A stretch of 64,000 nt of DNA. Source: Flagellimonas lutaonensis. GTDB taxonomy: Bacteria; Bacteroidota; Bacteroidia; Flavobacteriales; Flavobacteriaceae. How positions within the stretch are numbered: position 1 is the first letter of the stretch; every line of letters begins with the position of its first letter. The position numbers and the translations under genes are program-made. Positions 1 to 8,510 of this stretch are shown here, piece by piece. Below the pieces are notes generated by a model. That model ran no database searches. It saw only the letters and a program-made list of their open reading frames with translations, and was not told the DNA's origin. The stretch spans positions 2,716,001 to 2,780,000 of the forward strand of contig NZ_CP011071.1 in NCBI RefSeq assembly GCF_000963865.1, in the 5' to 3' direction.

Positions 1-67
1 GCTTTAGGGTCGGGAAAGGCAAGGGTAGCGATTGAACGGAACGAAACGATTGTTGGGGTGAAATGAA

Positions 68-155
68 GCAATTAATGGCTGTTGTTGGTGTAGGAGTATT
101 TGACATCTTAAATCACCTATCAAATACCAATTGAAGGTCAAACAGCCATATTGCT
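68..155. repeat. Nested inverted repeat (long hairpin)
   Basis: The outer arms contain ATGGCTGTT (75-83) and AACAGCCAT (141-149), extended outward by AGCAAT and ATTGCT. Inner arms are TATTTGA (97-103) and TCAAATA (120-126). Folded as single-stranded DNA or RNA, this gives a long interrupted hairpin. The general shape resembles a folded recombination site such as an integron attC, but I do not see the attC core triplets clearly. Confidence 0.5.
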
Positions 156-511
156 GAATGGAACTGTGTTGGCTCGTGTAGTGAAGTGAAAGAGCTACTC
201 TTGTGTGGGGTGCTGAAAGTGGCTGAATGCAAGGAAAGAGGAACGAGAGACTGAAATGAAGCGACTGCAGGCACTGGATTAACTGCAAAAAGCATGACAG
301 CCCGATCAGCCCGCAGCGACCCGCAGGCGAGCAAAAACAATAAGCAGCGGCAGACCTCCAATTATAAATTTGGTGAGTGTAGCGAACACCATAGAAGGGG
401 TTTGGGGGTATGAAATAGCTGCGAGTGAGGAGGAAGAGAGTGTGTGAAGCAAAGCAAGTGAACGGCAGTGAGTGAGCACCTACTGGAGCGCAAACGAGCT
501 GGTAAGTGAAC

Positions 512-560
512 GATATATGCAAGGGCGACCGTAGGGAGTTTATTGCACCCTTGCAGATAT
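512..560. repeat. Inverted repeat
   Basis: ATATATGCAAGGGCG on the left pairs with CACCCTTGCAGATAT on the right with about two mismatches, around a loop of about 18 bases. There is no T-tract on either side, so it is unlikely to be a simple terminator. Confidence 0.5.
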
Positions 561-878
561 GTTTTTGCGGAACAAAACGGAACGACTGACGAACACCGCT
601 TTACCTGCGTTGGGGTGTGCGTTGGGAAAAGCAAGTGTGGCACGGTATGGAATGCAGCCTTGCGGAATGGAATAACGGGCTACTCTTGCTGTGCGGTGCA
701 GGAAGTGGGTGAATGAAGAGAGTGAGGCACGAACGAACGTAATGAGCCTACTGGAAGCACATGGGTGAGGGAGGGGAATAAATTAGGCTTAGTAAGTGTT
801 TATAAGTATTTGGAATACCACATGTTCAAATTATCGATGATTTTTTATTATACTAAATGAAATAAACAAGGTGTTGTT

Positions 879-1307
879 ATGAAAGAATATTTAGAAGCTA
901 CTCGGGATTCTGGTAAACAGTTTTATCAAAGCTTTAATGGGAAAGGAGAAATTGTAATGCTTAATTTACTCAAATTTAAGGAGAAAGCTGATTATAAAAC
1001 CCTAGCACACTTAAGACCCGGACAAGAGATAAGTGGAGAGGAAGCATATCAATTATATCTTGATAGTACTTTGCCACAACTTCAAGAGGCAGGAAGCGAG
1101 ATTCTTTATTTCGGCAAAGGGAGAGACTTTTTAATTGGACCTGAAACCGAAAAATGGGATGCTATTTTATTGGTTAAACATGAATCAGTAAAAACGTTTA
1201 TGGAATTTGCACAAAGTGAGGGTTATTTAAAAAGTGCTGGTCATCGAACTGCTGCGCTTGAAGACTCTCGCCTTTTGCCAACAACTGAAATTAAAGAATA
1301 CTTATAG
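879..1307 (+). CDS. DUF1330-like small protein
   Basis: A 142-residue cytoplasmic protein with no signal peptide or membrane segment. The phrase IVMLNLLKFKEKADY near residue 25, followed by a GEEAYQLY segment and a later WDAILLVKHESVKTFMEF segment, matches the DUF1330 / dimeric ferredoxin-like (antibiotic monooxygenase-like) fold as I remember it. The function of this family is not established. The gene stands alone, with unassigned DNA on both sides, in the accessory region left of mnmE. The ATG at 879 follows an AT-rich leader and no upstream in-frame start looks better. Family call is fairly sure, role unknown. Confidence 0.65.
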   Translation: MKEYLEATRDSGKQFYQSFNGKGEIVMLNLLKFKEKADYKTLAHLRPGQEISGEEAYQLYLDSTLPQLQEAGSEILYFGKGRDFLIGPETEKWDAILLVKHESVKTFMEFAQSEGYLKSAGHRTAALEDSRLLPTTEIKEYL

Positions 1308-1492
1308 AAAGAAGACTTCAAGCCGGATTATTAAGGAGTAAGGACTATGTGAAATAGTATTGGTTCATAAGTAGGGTGTATGAAGCTCACAGGCTGGAGA
1401 GAAAAATAGGATCAGTAGTGAAGCATCGGCATTGATGGAAAGGAGATTAAACCGTTTCTTTGCAGTAAAAAAAAAGAAAACACCTTTTGATC

Positions 1493-3229
1493 ATGGAATC
1501 AGAAAATATTACCATTGTCGTACAGCCAATTGAGGGTCATGGTGCAAATGATTCGCTGCCAATATTCTGCAAAGCCCTTACGGCTGATTTAATTACTGAG
1601 TTAGCTCAGTTTAAGCAATTCCTTATTAAAAGTAGATCAGCTGACATACTGACTAGTTTACAAAGAGAAGGTGATTACTTGGTGCAGGGCTCGATAACTC
1701 AATTGGGCAATGAAGTTAACCTTAATATACACCTGACCAGGCTTAGGGATGATTCTATTGTTTGGGCATACCGAAACGGTGGCAATATTACCTCTATTCA
1801 GCAGGTACAGCAGCAAATGATAGGTAATCTGGTCGCGTCTCTTCAGCAGCAGCTTGACTTGGATTTGCTCAATCAAATTAGGAAACGAAATGTTACAGAT
1901 TTCAAAGCCTATGAGTATTGGCTATATGGATTTGAAGCTTTGAAGAAAGGTTCTGTAACAGCTGATGAGGAAGCTAGAGTTTATTTTACCAAAGCGCTGC
2001 AAATAGATCCCAATTATTCATTGGCATATTCTGGAATGTCCTTATCATATTTCAATGAGTGGAGTTGTCAGGTGTGGGATCGGTGGGAGCTGAACCAAAA
2101 TGGTGCTAAGGAGTGGGCCATGAAAGCCCTTGAGCTGGATCCTGATAATTATATCGCAAATATGATCCTTGGCAGGGTACTCTTATTTGAGCATTGTTTT
2201 CAAGAAAGTGAGATATATCTAAGAAAGGGGCTAAGGTTCAATAGAAGTGATCCGTTTAATCTTATCCAGATAGCTGGTGCCTTTATTTATCTTAATTATT
2301 TGGAAGAAGCAGAGGATTTGTATAAAAAGGCTTTGTTACTGAACCCGGAGCATGAGGAAAAGTATCATCCAATTGGGGCATATATCTATTTTGAACAAAG
2401 GGATTTTGAGAAGAGTATTAAAACAGGTGAGCGATTTGTAAAAATGGGTTGGGTGGATTATCCGGTGATTATGGCAGCTTCCTATTTTTATGAGGGAAAC
2501 CTGAATCAATCAAATCATTATTGGAAACAATACCTATGCAATTTTTCAGAACGCATTAGCAGGGATAGAGTAAACCTTGAAAGCGAAGCTTTGCAATGGA
2601 TGATCAACCTAAATCCTTACCGATATAAGTCTGCTTTTCAACCTTTTTGGGATTACATATGCAATAAAACGGGAATAGTTATAATTAAACCTGAAGAGGA
2701 TTTAAATATATCTAACTCCTTCCAAAAAGAAGAACACACCTGGAAATTGGCATACCTAGGGAAGGAGGCTCATTTACCTCATAGCAAAGGAATGCTAGAT
2801 ATTGCTTATTTACTGAAAAATGCAGGGGAGGCAATCAAAGCTGAAGTACTCCTTGGTGGACAAGTGCGTCAGACTACTGTAGAACTGACAGACAAGGAAG
2901 CACTTCTAAATATTAAAAGTCGACTTGAAGAAATCGAAGCATTGCTTGCAGATGCCCGGGATGAGGATATGAATGAGACTGAAAGTTTGAAAAGGGAATA
3001 CGATCAGCTTACTGAATATATTAGCTCTGTTTTAGATAATAAAGGCCGGATCAGGGTTAAAGGCTCGACCTCCGACAAGGCCAGGTCAGCCGTTACCCAG
3101 AGAATAAGAAGTGCCCTAAGGAAAATTGAGCAGGTACATCCGGAGCTTTACCAACACTTAAGCTCCACGATAAAGACAGGAAATTATTGCAGTTATCAGC
3201 CGGAGAAAAAAATCGACTGGGATCTTTAG
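1493..3229 (+). CDS. TolB-like/TPR protein, possible remnant of a larger regulator
   Basis: About 578 residues from the ATG at 1493; a TTG at 1487 is also in frame. The first 115 residues (ITIVVQPIE, then TADLITEL and YLVQGSITQLGNEVNLNIHL) match the TolB-N-like domain seen behind the DNA-binding or cyclase domain of CadC and adenylate-cyclase-like regulators. TPR repeats follow at about 150-310 (for example FTKALQIDPNYSLAYSGMSL). The C-terminal part has WKLAYLGKEAHLPHSKGM and ends with a TQRIRSALRKIEQVHPEL segment like the tail of some large ATPase/TPR regulators. No DNA-binding, kinase or cyclase domain precedes it. A stop at 1466-1468 closes the frame upstream, just before a run of nine A bases. 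It may therefore be a gene that lost its effector domain, or a stand-alone sensor. Confidence 0.6.
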   Translation: MESENITIVVQPIEGHGANDSLPIFCKALTADLITELAQFKQFLIKSRSADILTSLQREGDYLVQGSITQLGNEVNLNIHLTRLRDDSIVWAYRNGGNITSIQQVQQQMIGNLVASLQQQLDLDLLNQIRKRNVTDFKAYEYWLYGFEALKKGSVTADEEARVYFTKALQIDPNYSLAYSGMSLSYFNEWSCQVWDRWELNQNGAKEWAMKALELDPDNYIANMILGRVLLFEHCFQESEIYLRKGLRFNRSDPFNLIQIAGAFIYLNYLEEAEDLYKKALLLNPEHEEKYHPIGAYIYFEQRDFEKSIKTGERFVKMGWVDYPVIMAASYFYEGNLNQSNHYWKQYLCNFSERISRDRVNLESEALQWMINLNPYRYKSAFQPFWDYICNKTGIVIIKPEEDLNISNSFQKEEHTWKLAYLGKEAHLPHSKGMLDIAYLLKNAGEAIKAEVLLGGQVRQTTVELTDKEALLNIKSRLEEIEALLADARDEDMNETESLKREYDQLTEYISSVLDNKGRIRVKGSTSDKARSAVTQRIRSALRKIEQVHPELYQHLSSTIKTGNYCSYQPEKKIDWDL

Positions 3230-3232
3230 TTG

Positions 3233-3247
3233 TCTTACACTGTAAGA
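3233..3247. repeat. Short perfect palindrome after the TPR gene
   Basis: TCTTACA, one C, then TGTAAGA, followed a few bases on by another ATCTTACG half-site. It sits in the 62-base gap before the fatty acid hydroxylase gene, so it could be an operator or a weak terminator without a T-tract. Confidence 0.35.
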
Positions 3248-3291
3248 TACAATCTTACGCATAGCAGGGTAAAGGTAAAAGACTCTGATTT

Positions 3292-4047
3292 ATGCAAAAT
3301 TCATTTGAAATTCTAATTGACCCACTGGCTATTTTGCTTTATATGTATGTGGGTTTGTGGGTTTGGGAGAGTGTTGCCCCGGCCAAGCCGCTCCCAAAAA
3401 TGAAGTATTGGAAACTGAGGGGCATTATATTTTTCTTCTTCAATTTCACTCTGGCTTCCATACTGCCGCTAGTGGTAGATAATCATCTGGCCAACTATCA
3501 GTTGCTAGATTTATCTGCTTTTAATCCTGTCCTGGGAGCAATAGTTGGGGTAACTATTTATCAGGGCATACTTTATTTCTGGCATAGGGCTATACACAGG
3601 TATAACGTCTTATGGAGGTTTTTTCATCAGATGCATCACAGTCCTGAGCGGCTCGATATACCTAGTGCATTTTATACAGGTCCCTGGGATACCATCATGT
3701 TTACTCTGATTGGAAGTGTGAGTTTTGTGTTAATTCTTGGTTTATCATCTAAGGCGGCAACTATTGGTGTTTTGTTCCTTACTTTTCTGAGTCTATTTCA
3801 GCATGCTAACATCAAGACACCTGTTTGGTTGGGATACTTTATTCAACGACCTGAATCTCACAGTCTGCATCATGGGAGGGGCATTCACCGCTATAATTAT
3901 TCTGATTTTCCTATATACGACATGGTCTTCGGCACCTTCAAAAACCCTGAAAAACATGTAGAGGAAACCGGTTTTTATGATGGGGCATCATCCAGGGTGT
4001 TGGATATGCTGGTAATGAAGGATGTTTCAAATCCCAAGGAATTGTAG
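3292..4047 (+). CDS. Sterol desaturase / fatty acid hydroxylase family membrane protein
   Basis: A 251-residue integral membrane protein with several hydrophobic segments. It has the histidine clusters that bind the di-iron centre in this superfamily: HRAIH (about residue 103), HQMHHS (about 116), and HSLHHGRGIHRYN (about 190). Known members hydroxylate or desaturate lipids at the membrane; the substrate here cannot be read. It is the first gene of a tight three-gene run, with 2 bases to the hydrolase and 4 bases from that to the SnoaL-like gene, so the three are probably co-transcribed. Family call is solid, substrate unknown. Confidence 0.85.
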   Translation: MQNSFEILIDPLAILLYMYVGLWVWESVAPAKPLPKMKYWKLRGIIFFFFNFTLASILPLVVDNHLANYQLLDLSAFNPVLGAIVGVTIYQGILYFWHRAIHRYNVLWRFFHQMHHSPERLDIPSAFYTGPWDTIMFTLIGSVSFVLILGLSSKAATIGVLFLTFLSLFQHANIKTPVWLGYFIQRPESHSLHHGRGIHRYNYSDFPIYDMVFGTFKNPEKHVEETGFYDGASSRVLDMLVMKDVSNPKEL

Positions 4048-4049
4048 AC

Positions 4050-4895
4050 ATGGGAAGGTTTAAAGTATTAATAGCGATGATTATGACCATACTGGCGAAC
4101 ACAACTATTTTGGCTCAACAAAGCGAGCATCAAAAAGTTAAAGGCGAAAATTTTGTCACCGTTGACGGGGTGAAATTGCACTACCGGAAAGGAGGGCAAG
4201 GGCCTTATCTGTTGCTATTTCATGGCTTTACCTTATCAAGCCATCAGTGGTCGGAGTACTTTAGTGAGTTGAGTGAAAACTATACTGTGATTGCATTTGA
4301 TTTTCCCGGACATGGTCAATCAGAAAGAACAGGTAAGGAATTTAGTTTTGACCACTGGACTAAACTGATGATCAAAGCTATTGATAAACTGGGGGTTAAT
4401 AGGGCAAAAGCGATTGGTCATAGCTACGGAGCAATTACACTTATGTCTATTGCCATGCAACAACCGAAACTTATTGAGTCGATGGTGCTGATCAGTGGTG
4501 CGCACCGGCTTGATCCGGCCATGCAGGAGATACTGCTGGAAGATTCTTTTGAGAAGGCAGATGCGGATTTTCAGGAGTACTATCGCAAAATCCACAACAA
4601 TGACATGCAGCAAATCGATGGAATATTTTCAGATATTCGGAAATTTGTAAGAACCAGAGAAGTTTTTTCCGTAGATGAAATCAGAGAAATTCAAATTCCG
4701 ATACTATTGATTTTCGGAGATCGTGACACTTTCTACCCTATGGAAATTCCAATCGAAATGTACAACGCCCTGCCCAATGCGAGCTTGTGGGTCCTGCCGG
4801 ATCAGGGACATACACCGGTTTGGAAAACCATGGGAGCTGATGACATGATCGTTGGAGTGTTCTCAAAGAGAGTTCACAGGTTTCTAAGCAAATGA
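4050..4895 (+). CDS. Secreted alpha/beta hydrolase
   Basis: A 281-residue alpha/beta hydrolase. The N-terminus (about 23 residues, hydrophobic, ending near TILAQ) looks like a signal peptide, so it probably acts in the periplasm. Visible landmarks are the oxyanion-type HGFTLSSHQW, FDFPGHGQS, the nucleophile elbow GHSYGA (Ser near residue 129), an acidic residue in LLIFGDRDTFYP, and the catalytic His in DQGHTPVW. It is flanked within a few bases by the fatty acid hydroxylase and the SnoaL-like gene. Substrate not predictable; an ester or lipid is a guess from context. Confidence 0.85.
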   Translation: MGRFKVLIAMIMTILANTTILAQQSEHQKVKGENFVTVDGVKLHYRKGGQGPYLLLFHGFTLSSHQWSEYFSELSENYTVIAFDFPGHGQSERTGKEFSFDHWTKLMIKAIDKLGVNRAKAIGHSYGAITLMSIAMQQPKLIESMVLISGAHRLDPAMQEILLEDSFEKADADFQEYYRKIHNNDMQQIDGIFSDIRKFVRTREVFSVDEIREIQIPILLIFGDRDTFYPMEIPIEMYNALPNASLWVLPDQGHTPVWKTMGADDMIVGVFSKRVHRFLSK

Positions 4896-4899
4896 TACA

Positions 4900-5331
4900 A
4901 TGGTTGTTGCGAAAAAGTTAATCGTAGAGCAGTTCATCAGGGCTACCAATGAGCAAGATTGGGAAAGAGCAAAGTCATTGCTCCATGAAAATGTCCAAAG
5001 ACATTCAAGTACTCATGGAATGGAACCGGTATCGAATAGTGAGGAACTCATTGAGTTTCATAAGCAGGAAGTACTGGCTTTTCCCGATTTAAAAGAAACG
5101 GTGCTTTTTATGGTAGAAGAAGGAGATAAGGTGGCCGCACGTATTCACTTTCGGGGGACTCAACTTGGTCACCTTGGAGATTTTCGACCTTCAGGAAAGG
5201 TGCTGGATGCCTGTTTTCATTGTTTCTTTAAGGTTATTGATGAGAAGATTGCGGAAATATGGGTGGAGTATGATCAGCTAAATGGGTTGATTCAGTTGGG
5301 GCACTATTCACTACCTCCTAACAAAAACTAG
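4900..5331 (+). CDS. SnoaL-like (ester cyclase / NTF2-fold) protein
   Basis: A 143-residue protein without a signal peptide. The pattern EQFIRATNEQDWERAKSLLHENVQRHS, then VAARIHFRGTQLG and an IAEIWVEYDQLNGLIQLG end, is typical of the SnoaL-like polyketide cyclase/ester cyclase group with the NTF2 cone fold. Many members have no assigned reaction. It is last in the run with the fatty acid hydroxylase and the hydrolase, 4 bases after the latter. A role in modifying the same small molecule is inference only. Confidence 0.75.
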   Translation: MVVAKKLIVEQFIRATNEQDWERAKSLLHENVQRHSSTHGMEPVSNSEELIEFHKQEVLAFPDLKETVLFMVEEGDKVAARIHFRGTQLGHLGDFRPSGKVLDACFHCFFKVIDEKIAEIWVEYDQLNGLIQLGHYSLPPNKN

Positions 5332-5344
5332 GGCCTTGTTAGCC

Positions 5345-5527
5345 ATGCAAAACTATATAGATTTTGCACGAAAAAACGGAGTAGGACTTAATGGCACAGG
5401 AAGCTGTCAGGTTTGTGGTAGGATCACTCAGCGAGGTGTTAACGAATGAGCCAGTGAAGTCTATCAGATTTGGAATAGGTATCATTCTATAGTGGATGCA
5501 ATAACAAGTAGCTTTTTAATTCAGTAA
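5345..5527 (+). pseudogene. Small CxxC protein gene interrupted by an in-frame TGA
   Basis: Reading from the ATG at 5345 gives 34 codons with the motif GSCQVCGR, then TGA at 5447-5449, then 25 more codons in the same frame (containing VYQIWNRYHSIVDAITSS) to a TAA at 5525. The text on both sides of the TGA looks like one coherent small protein of about 60 residues. The TGA sits where a third cysteine (TGT/TGC) would be one base change away. Most likely this is a nonsense mutation in a decaying gene. Selenocysteine is possible in principle, but I see no stem-loop that I would call a SECIS. The protein family is not one I can name. Confidence 0.5.
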
Positions 5528-5528
5528 G

Positions 5529-5957
5529 ATGAGCAGTAAGAGAAAAATAAATCATTCCTTTCCAACCATCGTTACCGATCGGTTTGTAATGAGAGAAATA
5601 GTATCCGATGATCAGCCATTCATTTATCAGGGATTATCGCACCCTGAGGTGATCCGGTACTATGGAATAAGTTTTGAGGATCTGGAAGCTACTAAGGAAC
5701 AAATGGATTGGTTTGAAAGGCTGAAAAAGGAAGAAACAGGTATCTGGTGGGCGATTTGTTCAAAAACGGATCACTCCTTTTTAGGAGCTGGAGGTCTCAA
5801 TGATATCGACCATACACATCGTAAGGCAGAGGTTGGGTTTTGGTTGTTACCACAACATTGGGGTAAGGGTATTATGAGGGAAACCATGCCTGAAATATTG
5901 AAATATGGTTTTGGGCGATTAAACCTTCATAGAATAGAAGGATTTGTGGAGCATGAG
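5529..5957 (+). pseudogene. GNAT acetyltransferase, 3' end removed at the IS21 boundary
   Basis: The first 143 codons are a RimJ/RimL-type GNAT: TDRFVMREIVSDD start, VIRYYG, WWAICSKTDHSFLGAGGL, then KAEVGFWLLPQHWGKGIMRE (the acetyl-CoA pyrophosphate loop is QHWGKG) and LNLHRIEGFVEHE. In this family the last phrase is normally followed by an N-x-x-S helix and the C-terminal strand, about 25-30 residues. Here the reading enters the IS terminal repeat at 5958 and stops at 5973-5975. The missing 3' end is not found beyond the other end of the IS. The product would lack part of the fold and is probably non-functional. Confidence 0.8.
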
Positions 5958-6053
5958 TGGAAACGCCGGACATAGTATACCACCCTCGCCGGGTTAAAGT
6001 GACCATAGCTGGCCGGACGAAACTGACCCCCCCGCGCCGGGCCAAAGTGTACC
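5958..6053. repeat. IS21 left terminal repeat array
   Basis: Four related units: GCCGGACATAGTATACC (5965-5981), GCCGGGTTAAAGTGACC (5988-6004), GCCGGACGAAACTGACC (6012-6028) and GCCGGGCCAAAGTGTACC (6036-6053). The 23-24 base period would place transposase sites on about every second helical turn. Confidence 0.8.
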
Positions 6054-6111
6054 ACCTTTAGATTAGATCTATCTCTAAATGGCGAAGTGCTTTTTTTGCT
6101 AAAAAAGCACC

Positions 6112-7656
6112 ATGGCGAACAAGCAGATAGATATGCGAAAAATAAAACTGATTTATAAGCTCTACACCTCTGGTGTAAGCAAGCGACGGATAAGCCAGCA
6201 ATTGGGCATATCCCGCGTTACCATTAGAAAGTACATCGAATTCTTCAAGCGGTACCGTTTCACGGGGTACGAAGTGGAGAAGATGACCCTGGAGGAACTC
6301 CACAATCTTTTTAAGGACGGGCAAAGGCCGAAGAGCCAACGCCTGCTGACCCTAAGGCAGTACTTTCCCCACTTTGACAAGGAACTCCGCAAGACGGGCG
6401 TTACGCGACGATTGCTGTGGGAGGAATATTATGCGAAGCACCCCGATGGGTTCAGGCTCTCACAGTTCAAGTATTGGTACGCCGAATGGCGCAAGGAGAC
6501 CTCGCCCGTGATGCACATGGAGCATAAGGCCGGCGACAAGCTCTTTATCGACTTCACGGGAAAGAAACTCCATATCGTCGACAGGGACACCGGCGAACTT
6601 CAGGAACTGGAAGTGTTCGTGTGCATACTGGGCAGCAGCCAGTATACCTATGTGGAGGCCTGCGCAAGCCAAAAACTGGAAGATTTTATACGTTGTACCG
6701 AGAACGCCCTATGGTTCTATGGCGGCGTGCCAAAGGCCTTGGTGCCCGATAACCTCAAATCGGCCGTGACAAAGAGCAGTCGTTACGAACCTAGTTTGAA
6801 CAAGGTATTCGCGGACTTTGCCGAACATTACGAAACAGCCGTACTGCCCACACGTACCTACAGGCCAAGGGACAAGGCCATAGTGGAGAACGCCGTGAAG
6901 ATAATCTACACTAGGGTGTTCGCCCCTTTACGGAACCGGACCTTCCATAACATCACAGATATCAACAAAGCGATATGGGAGCTGTTAGAGAAGCACAATG
7001 GAATGTCATTTAGGGGGAGGGAATACTCCCGTTGTTCATTGTTCCTTGAGATAGAGAGGCAAGAACTGATGCCCTTGCCCGAAAAACGCTATGAGATAAA
7101 AAGGTATGCCCGAGGTACCGTGCACAAGAACAGCCATATCTATTTTGGGAAGGACAAGCACTATTACAGTGTTCCCTATCGCCATATCGGCAAACAGGTC
7201 AAGCTGGTCTATACCGACAGCATCGTCGAGATTTACCATAAACACGAAAGGTTCGCGGTACATAAAAGGAACAAAAAGAAATATGGCTATACCACCCTGG
7301 CCGACCATATGCCATCGCACCACCGCTTTGTGAGCGAATGGAGCAGTGAGAGGTTCATTGGTTGGGCAGGCAATATCGGCGAACACTGCAAAGGGTACAT
7401 CATCGCCATATTGGAAAAGAAACAGCACCCGGAACAATCCTATAAATCCTGTCTTGGCATATTGCACCTTGCCAAAAAGTATGGAAGGGAACGTCTTGAG
7501 AACGCCTGCAAACGTGCCTCGGAATATGGAGCGTACAATTACAATATGGTCGAGCGCATCTTAAAGAAGGGATGGGACCAAATTGATGAAGGTATCGACG
7601 GGGATCTGGAAATGCCCGAGCACAAGAACATAAGGGGCGGAAAATACTATGAATAA
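6112..7656 (+). CDS. istA: IS21-family transposase IstA
   Basis: A 514-residue DDE-type transposase. Its N-terminus has a helix-turn-helix (KLYTSGVSKRRISQQLGISRVTIRKY). The catalytic core is an integrase-like fold with LFIDFTGKKL (first Asp near residue 148), VPDNLKSAV (second Asp near 208) and KAIVENAVKI (Glu near 259). A C-terminal region follows that in IS21 contacts IstB. The reading frame is complete and looks intact. The ATG at 6112 fits the HTH position, and istB starts 24 bases downstream. Without a working IstB the element is probably not autonomous. Confidence 0.9.
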   Translation: MANKQIDMRKIKLIYKLYTSGVSKRRISQQLGISRVTIRKYIEFFKRYRFTGYEVEKMTLEELHNLFKDGQRPKSQRLLTLRQYFPHFDKELRKTGVTRRLLWEEYYAKHPDGFRLSQFKYWYAEWRKETSPVMHMEHKAGDKLFIDFTGKKLHIVDRDTGELQELEVFVCILGSSQYTYVEACASQKLEDFIRCTENALWFYGGVPKALVPDNLKSAVTKSSRYEPSLNKVFADFAEHYETAVLPTRTYRPRDKAIVENAVKIIYTRVFAPLRNRTFHNITDINKAIWELLEKHNGMSFRGREYSRCSLFLEIERQELMPLPEKRYEIKRYARGTVHKNSHIYFGKDKHYYSVPYRHIGKQVKLVYTDSIVEIYHKHERFAVHKRNKKKYGYTTLADHMPSHHRFVSEWSSERFIGWAGNIGEHCKGYIIAILEKKQHPEQSYKSCLGILHLAKKYGRERLENACKRASEYGAYNYNMVERILKKGWDQIDEGIDGDLEMPEHKNIRGGKYYE

Positions 7657-7680
7657 AAACAACACTTAAAAACAGAACAT

Positions 7681-8419
7681 ATGAACGAAAAAACAATGGA
7701 ACTGATGAAACAAATGAGGTTCTTTGGAATGCACAGGGCCTTCGCCACAACAATGGAAACCGGAGGTGCCGATACCACCTACACCAATGACGAGCTCATC
7801 GCCTATCTCATCCAGAGCGAATGGGACGACCGCCGCAACCGCAGGATAGAGCGATTGACCAAGTCCGCAAGGTTCAGGTACACGGCCGTTATGGAGGCCT
7901 TGGACTACCGTCCATCGCGCCAACTGGACAAAAATCTTGTACAGCGGCTCGGCTCCTGCGGCTTTATCCGAAAAAGGGAGAACATACTTGTCACGGGCAG
8001 TACGGGCGTGGGCAAAAGTTATCTGGCCTCCGCCATTGGCCACCAGGCCTGCTCGATGGGGTATAGAACAATGTACTTCAACACCCGCCAAACTATTCAC
8101 CCTGCTAAAGACCTCCAAGGCCGACGGTTCCTACCTGAAACAGATAAACCGATTGGAAAGACAGGACTTGCTCATATTGGATGATTTTGGGCTGAAGCCC
8201 CTGGACAACATAAACCGCCACTCCCTGATGGAGATCATCGAGGACAGGCACGGCAAAAGATCCACCATAATAGCATCACAGCTACCTGTCGAAGTATGGC
8301 ACGACATTATAGGTGAAAAAACACTGGCCGATGCCATCCTGGACCGTTTGGTGCACACGGCACACAGAATAGATATAAAAGGAGAATCAATGAGAAGAAA
8401 ATTGAAAAATAAAAACTAA
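7681..8419 (+). pseudogene. istB: IstB helper ATPase, single-base frameshift
   Basis: Codons from 7681 give the N-terminal helices and the Walker A loop GSTGVGKS (near residue 117). At 8083-8089 the reading ACC-C-GCC contains one extra C compared with the expected FNTAKLF. After it the first frame runs out of family sense and stops at 8184. The correct continuation (TLLKTSKADGS, Walker B LLILDDFG, then an AHRIDIKGESMRRK end) is in another frame and ends at 8419. Walker A and Walker B are therefore separated. A sequencing error in the CCC run, or a real inactivating insertion, would look the same; programmed frameshifting is less likely because no slippery heptamer is evident. Confidence 0.85.
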
Positions 8420-8463
8420 GTTTAACCCACGGATAGATCAAATCTGAGCAGTTCGTTTACACT

Positions 8464-8510
8464 GGTCACTTTCATCCGGCGAAGGTGGGTCACTTTACCC
8501 GGCTTATCCA
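8464..8510. repeat. IS21 right terminal repeat array
   Basis: On the - strand two units read GCCGGGTAAAGTGACC (8503-8488) and GCCGGATGAAAGTGACC (8480-8464). They align with the left-end units and define the right boundary of the IS. Confidence 0.8.

Larger units (their letters stand above)
1..860. other. Gene-poor purine-rich region with hairpins and diverged repeats
   Basis: I see no convincing gene here. The + strand is rich in G and A, and the open frames on the - strand have serine/leucine/cysteine-rich translations typical of reading such DNA backwards. Two long imperfect inverted repeats (68-155 and 512-560) are visible. A degenerate unit recurs near 190-270 and 678-750: both copies begin with GCTACTCTTG and continue with similar GTGCTGAAAGTGG / GTGCAGGAAGTGG text. 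A third, weaker relative lies near 447-512. Possible readings are a structured RNA, recombination sites, or decayed mobile DNA. I cannot tell which. Confidence 0.5.
5958..8510 (+). mobile_element. IS21-family insertion sequence
   Basis: The ends align as inverted repeats starting TGGAAACGCCGG on the left and TGGATAAGCCGG (on the - strand) on the right. Both ends carry repeated GCCGG...AAAGTGACC units spaced about 23-24 bases, as is known for IS21 ends bound by IstA. Inside are istA and a frameshifted istB in the same direction. The flanking bases (GCATGAG on the left, CCTTTGG on the right) show no target-site duplication. The two sides are halves of unrelated genes (GNAT and integrase), which suggests a deletion or recombination after insertion. 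The outer boundary may be off by a base or two. Confidence 0.85.

Noticed and set aside
4-643. Long open frames on the - strand, up to 172 residues
   Set aside because: Translations are low-complexity Ser/Leu/Cys-rich strings with no domain-like pattern. They are best explained by purine bias of the + strand.
1-860. Integron attC array
   Set aside because: The hairpin shape is suggestive, but the conserved attC core triplets are not clearly present and there is no integron integrase in the window.
5447-5449. TGA as a selenocysteine codon
   Set aside because: No convincing SECIS-like stem-loop just downstream, and the gene sits among decayed island genes. A nonsense change is simpler. Kept only as a check.
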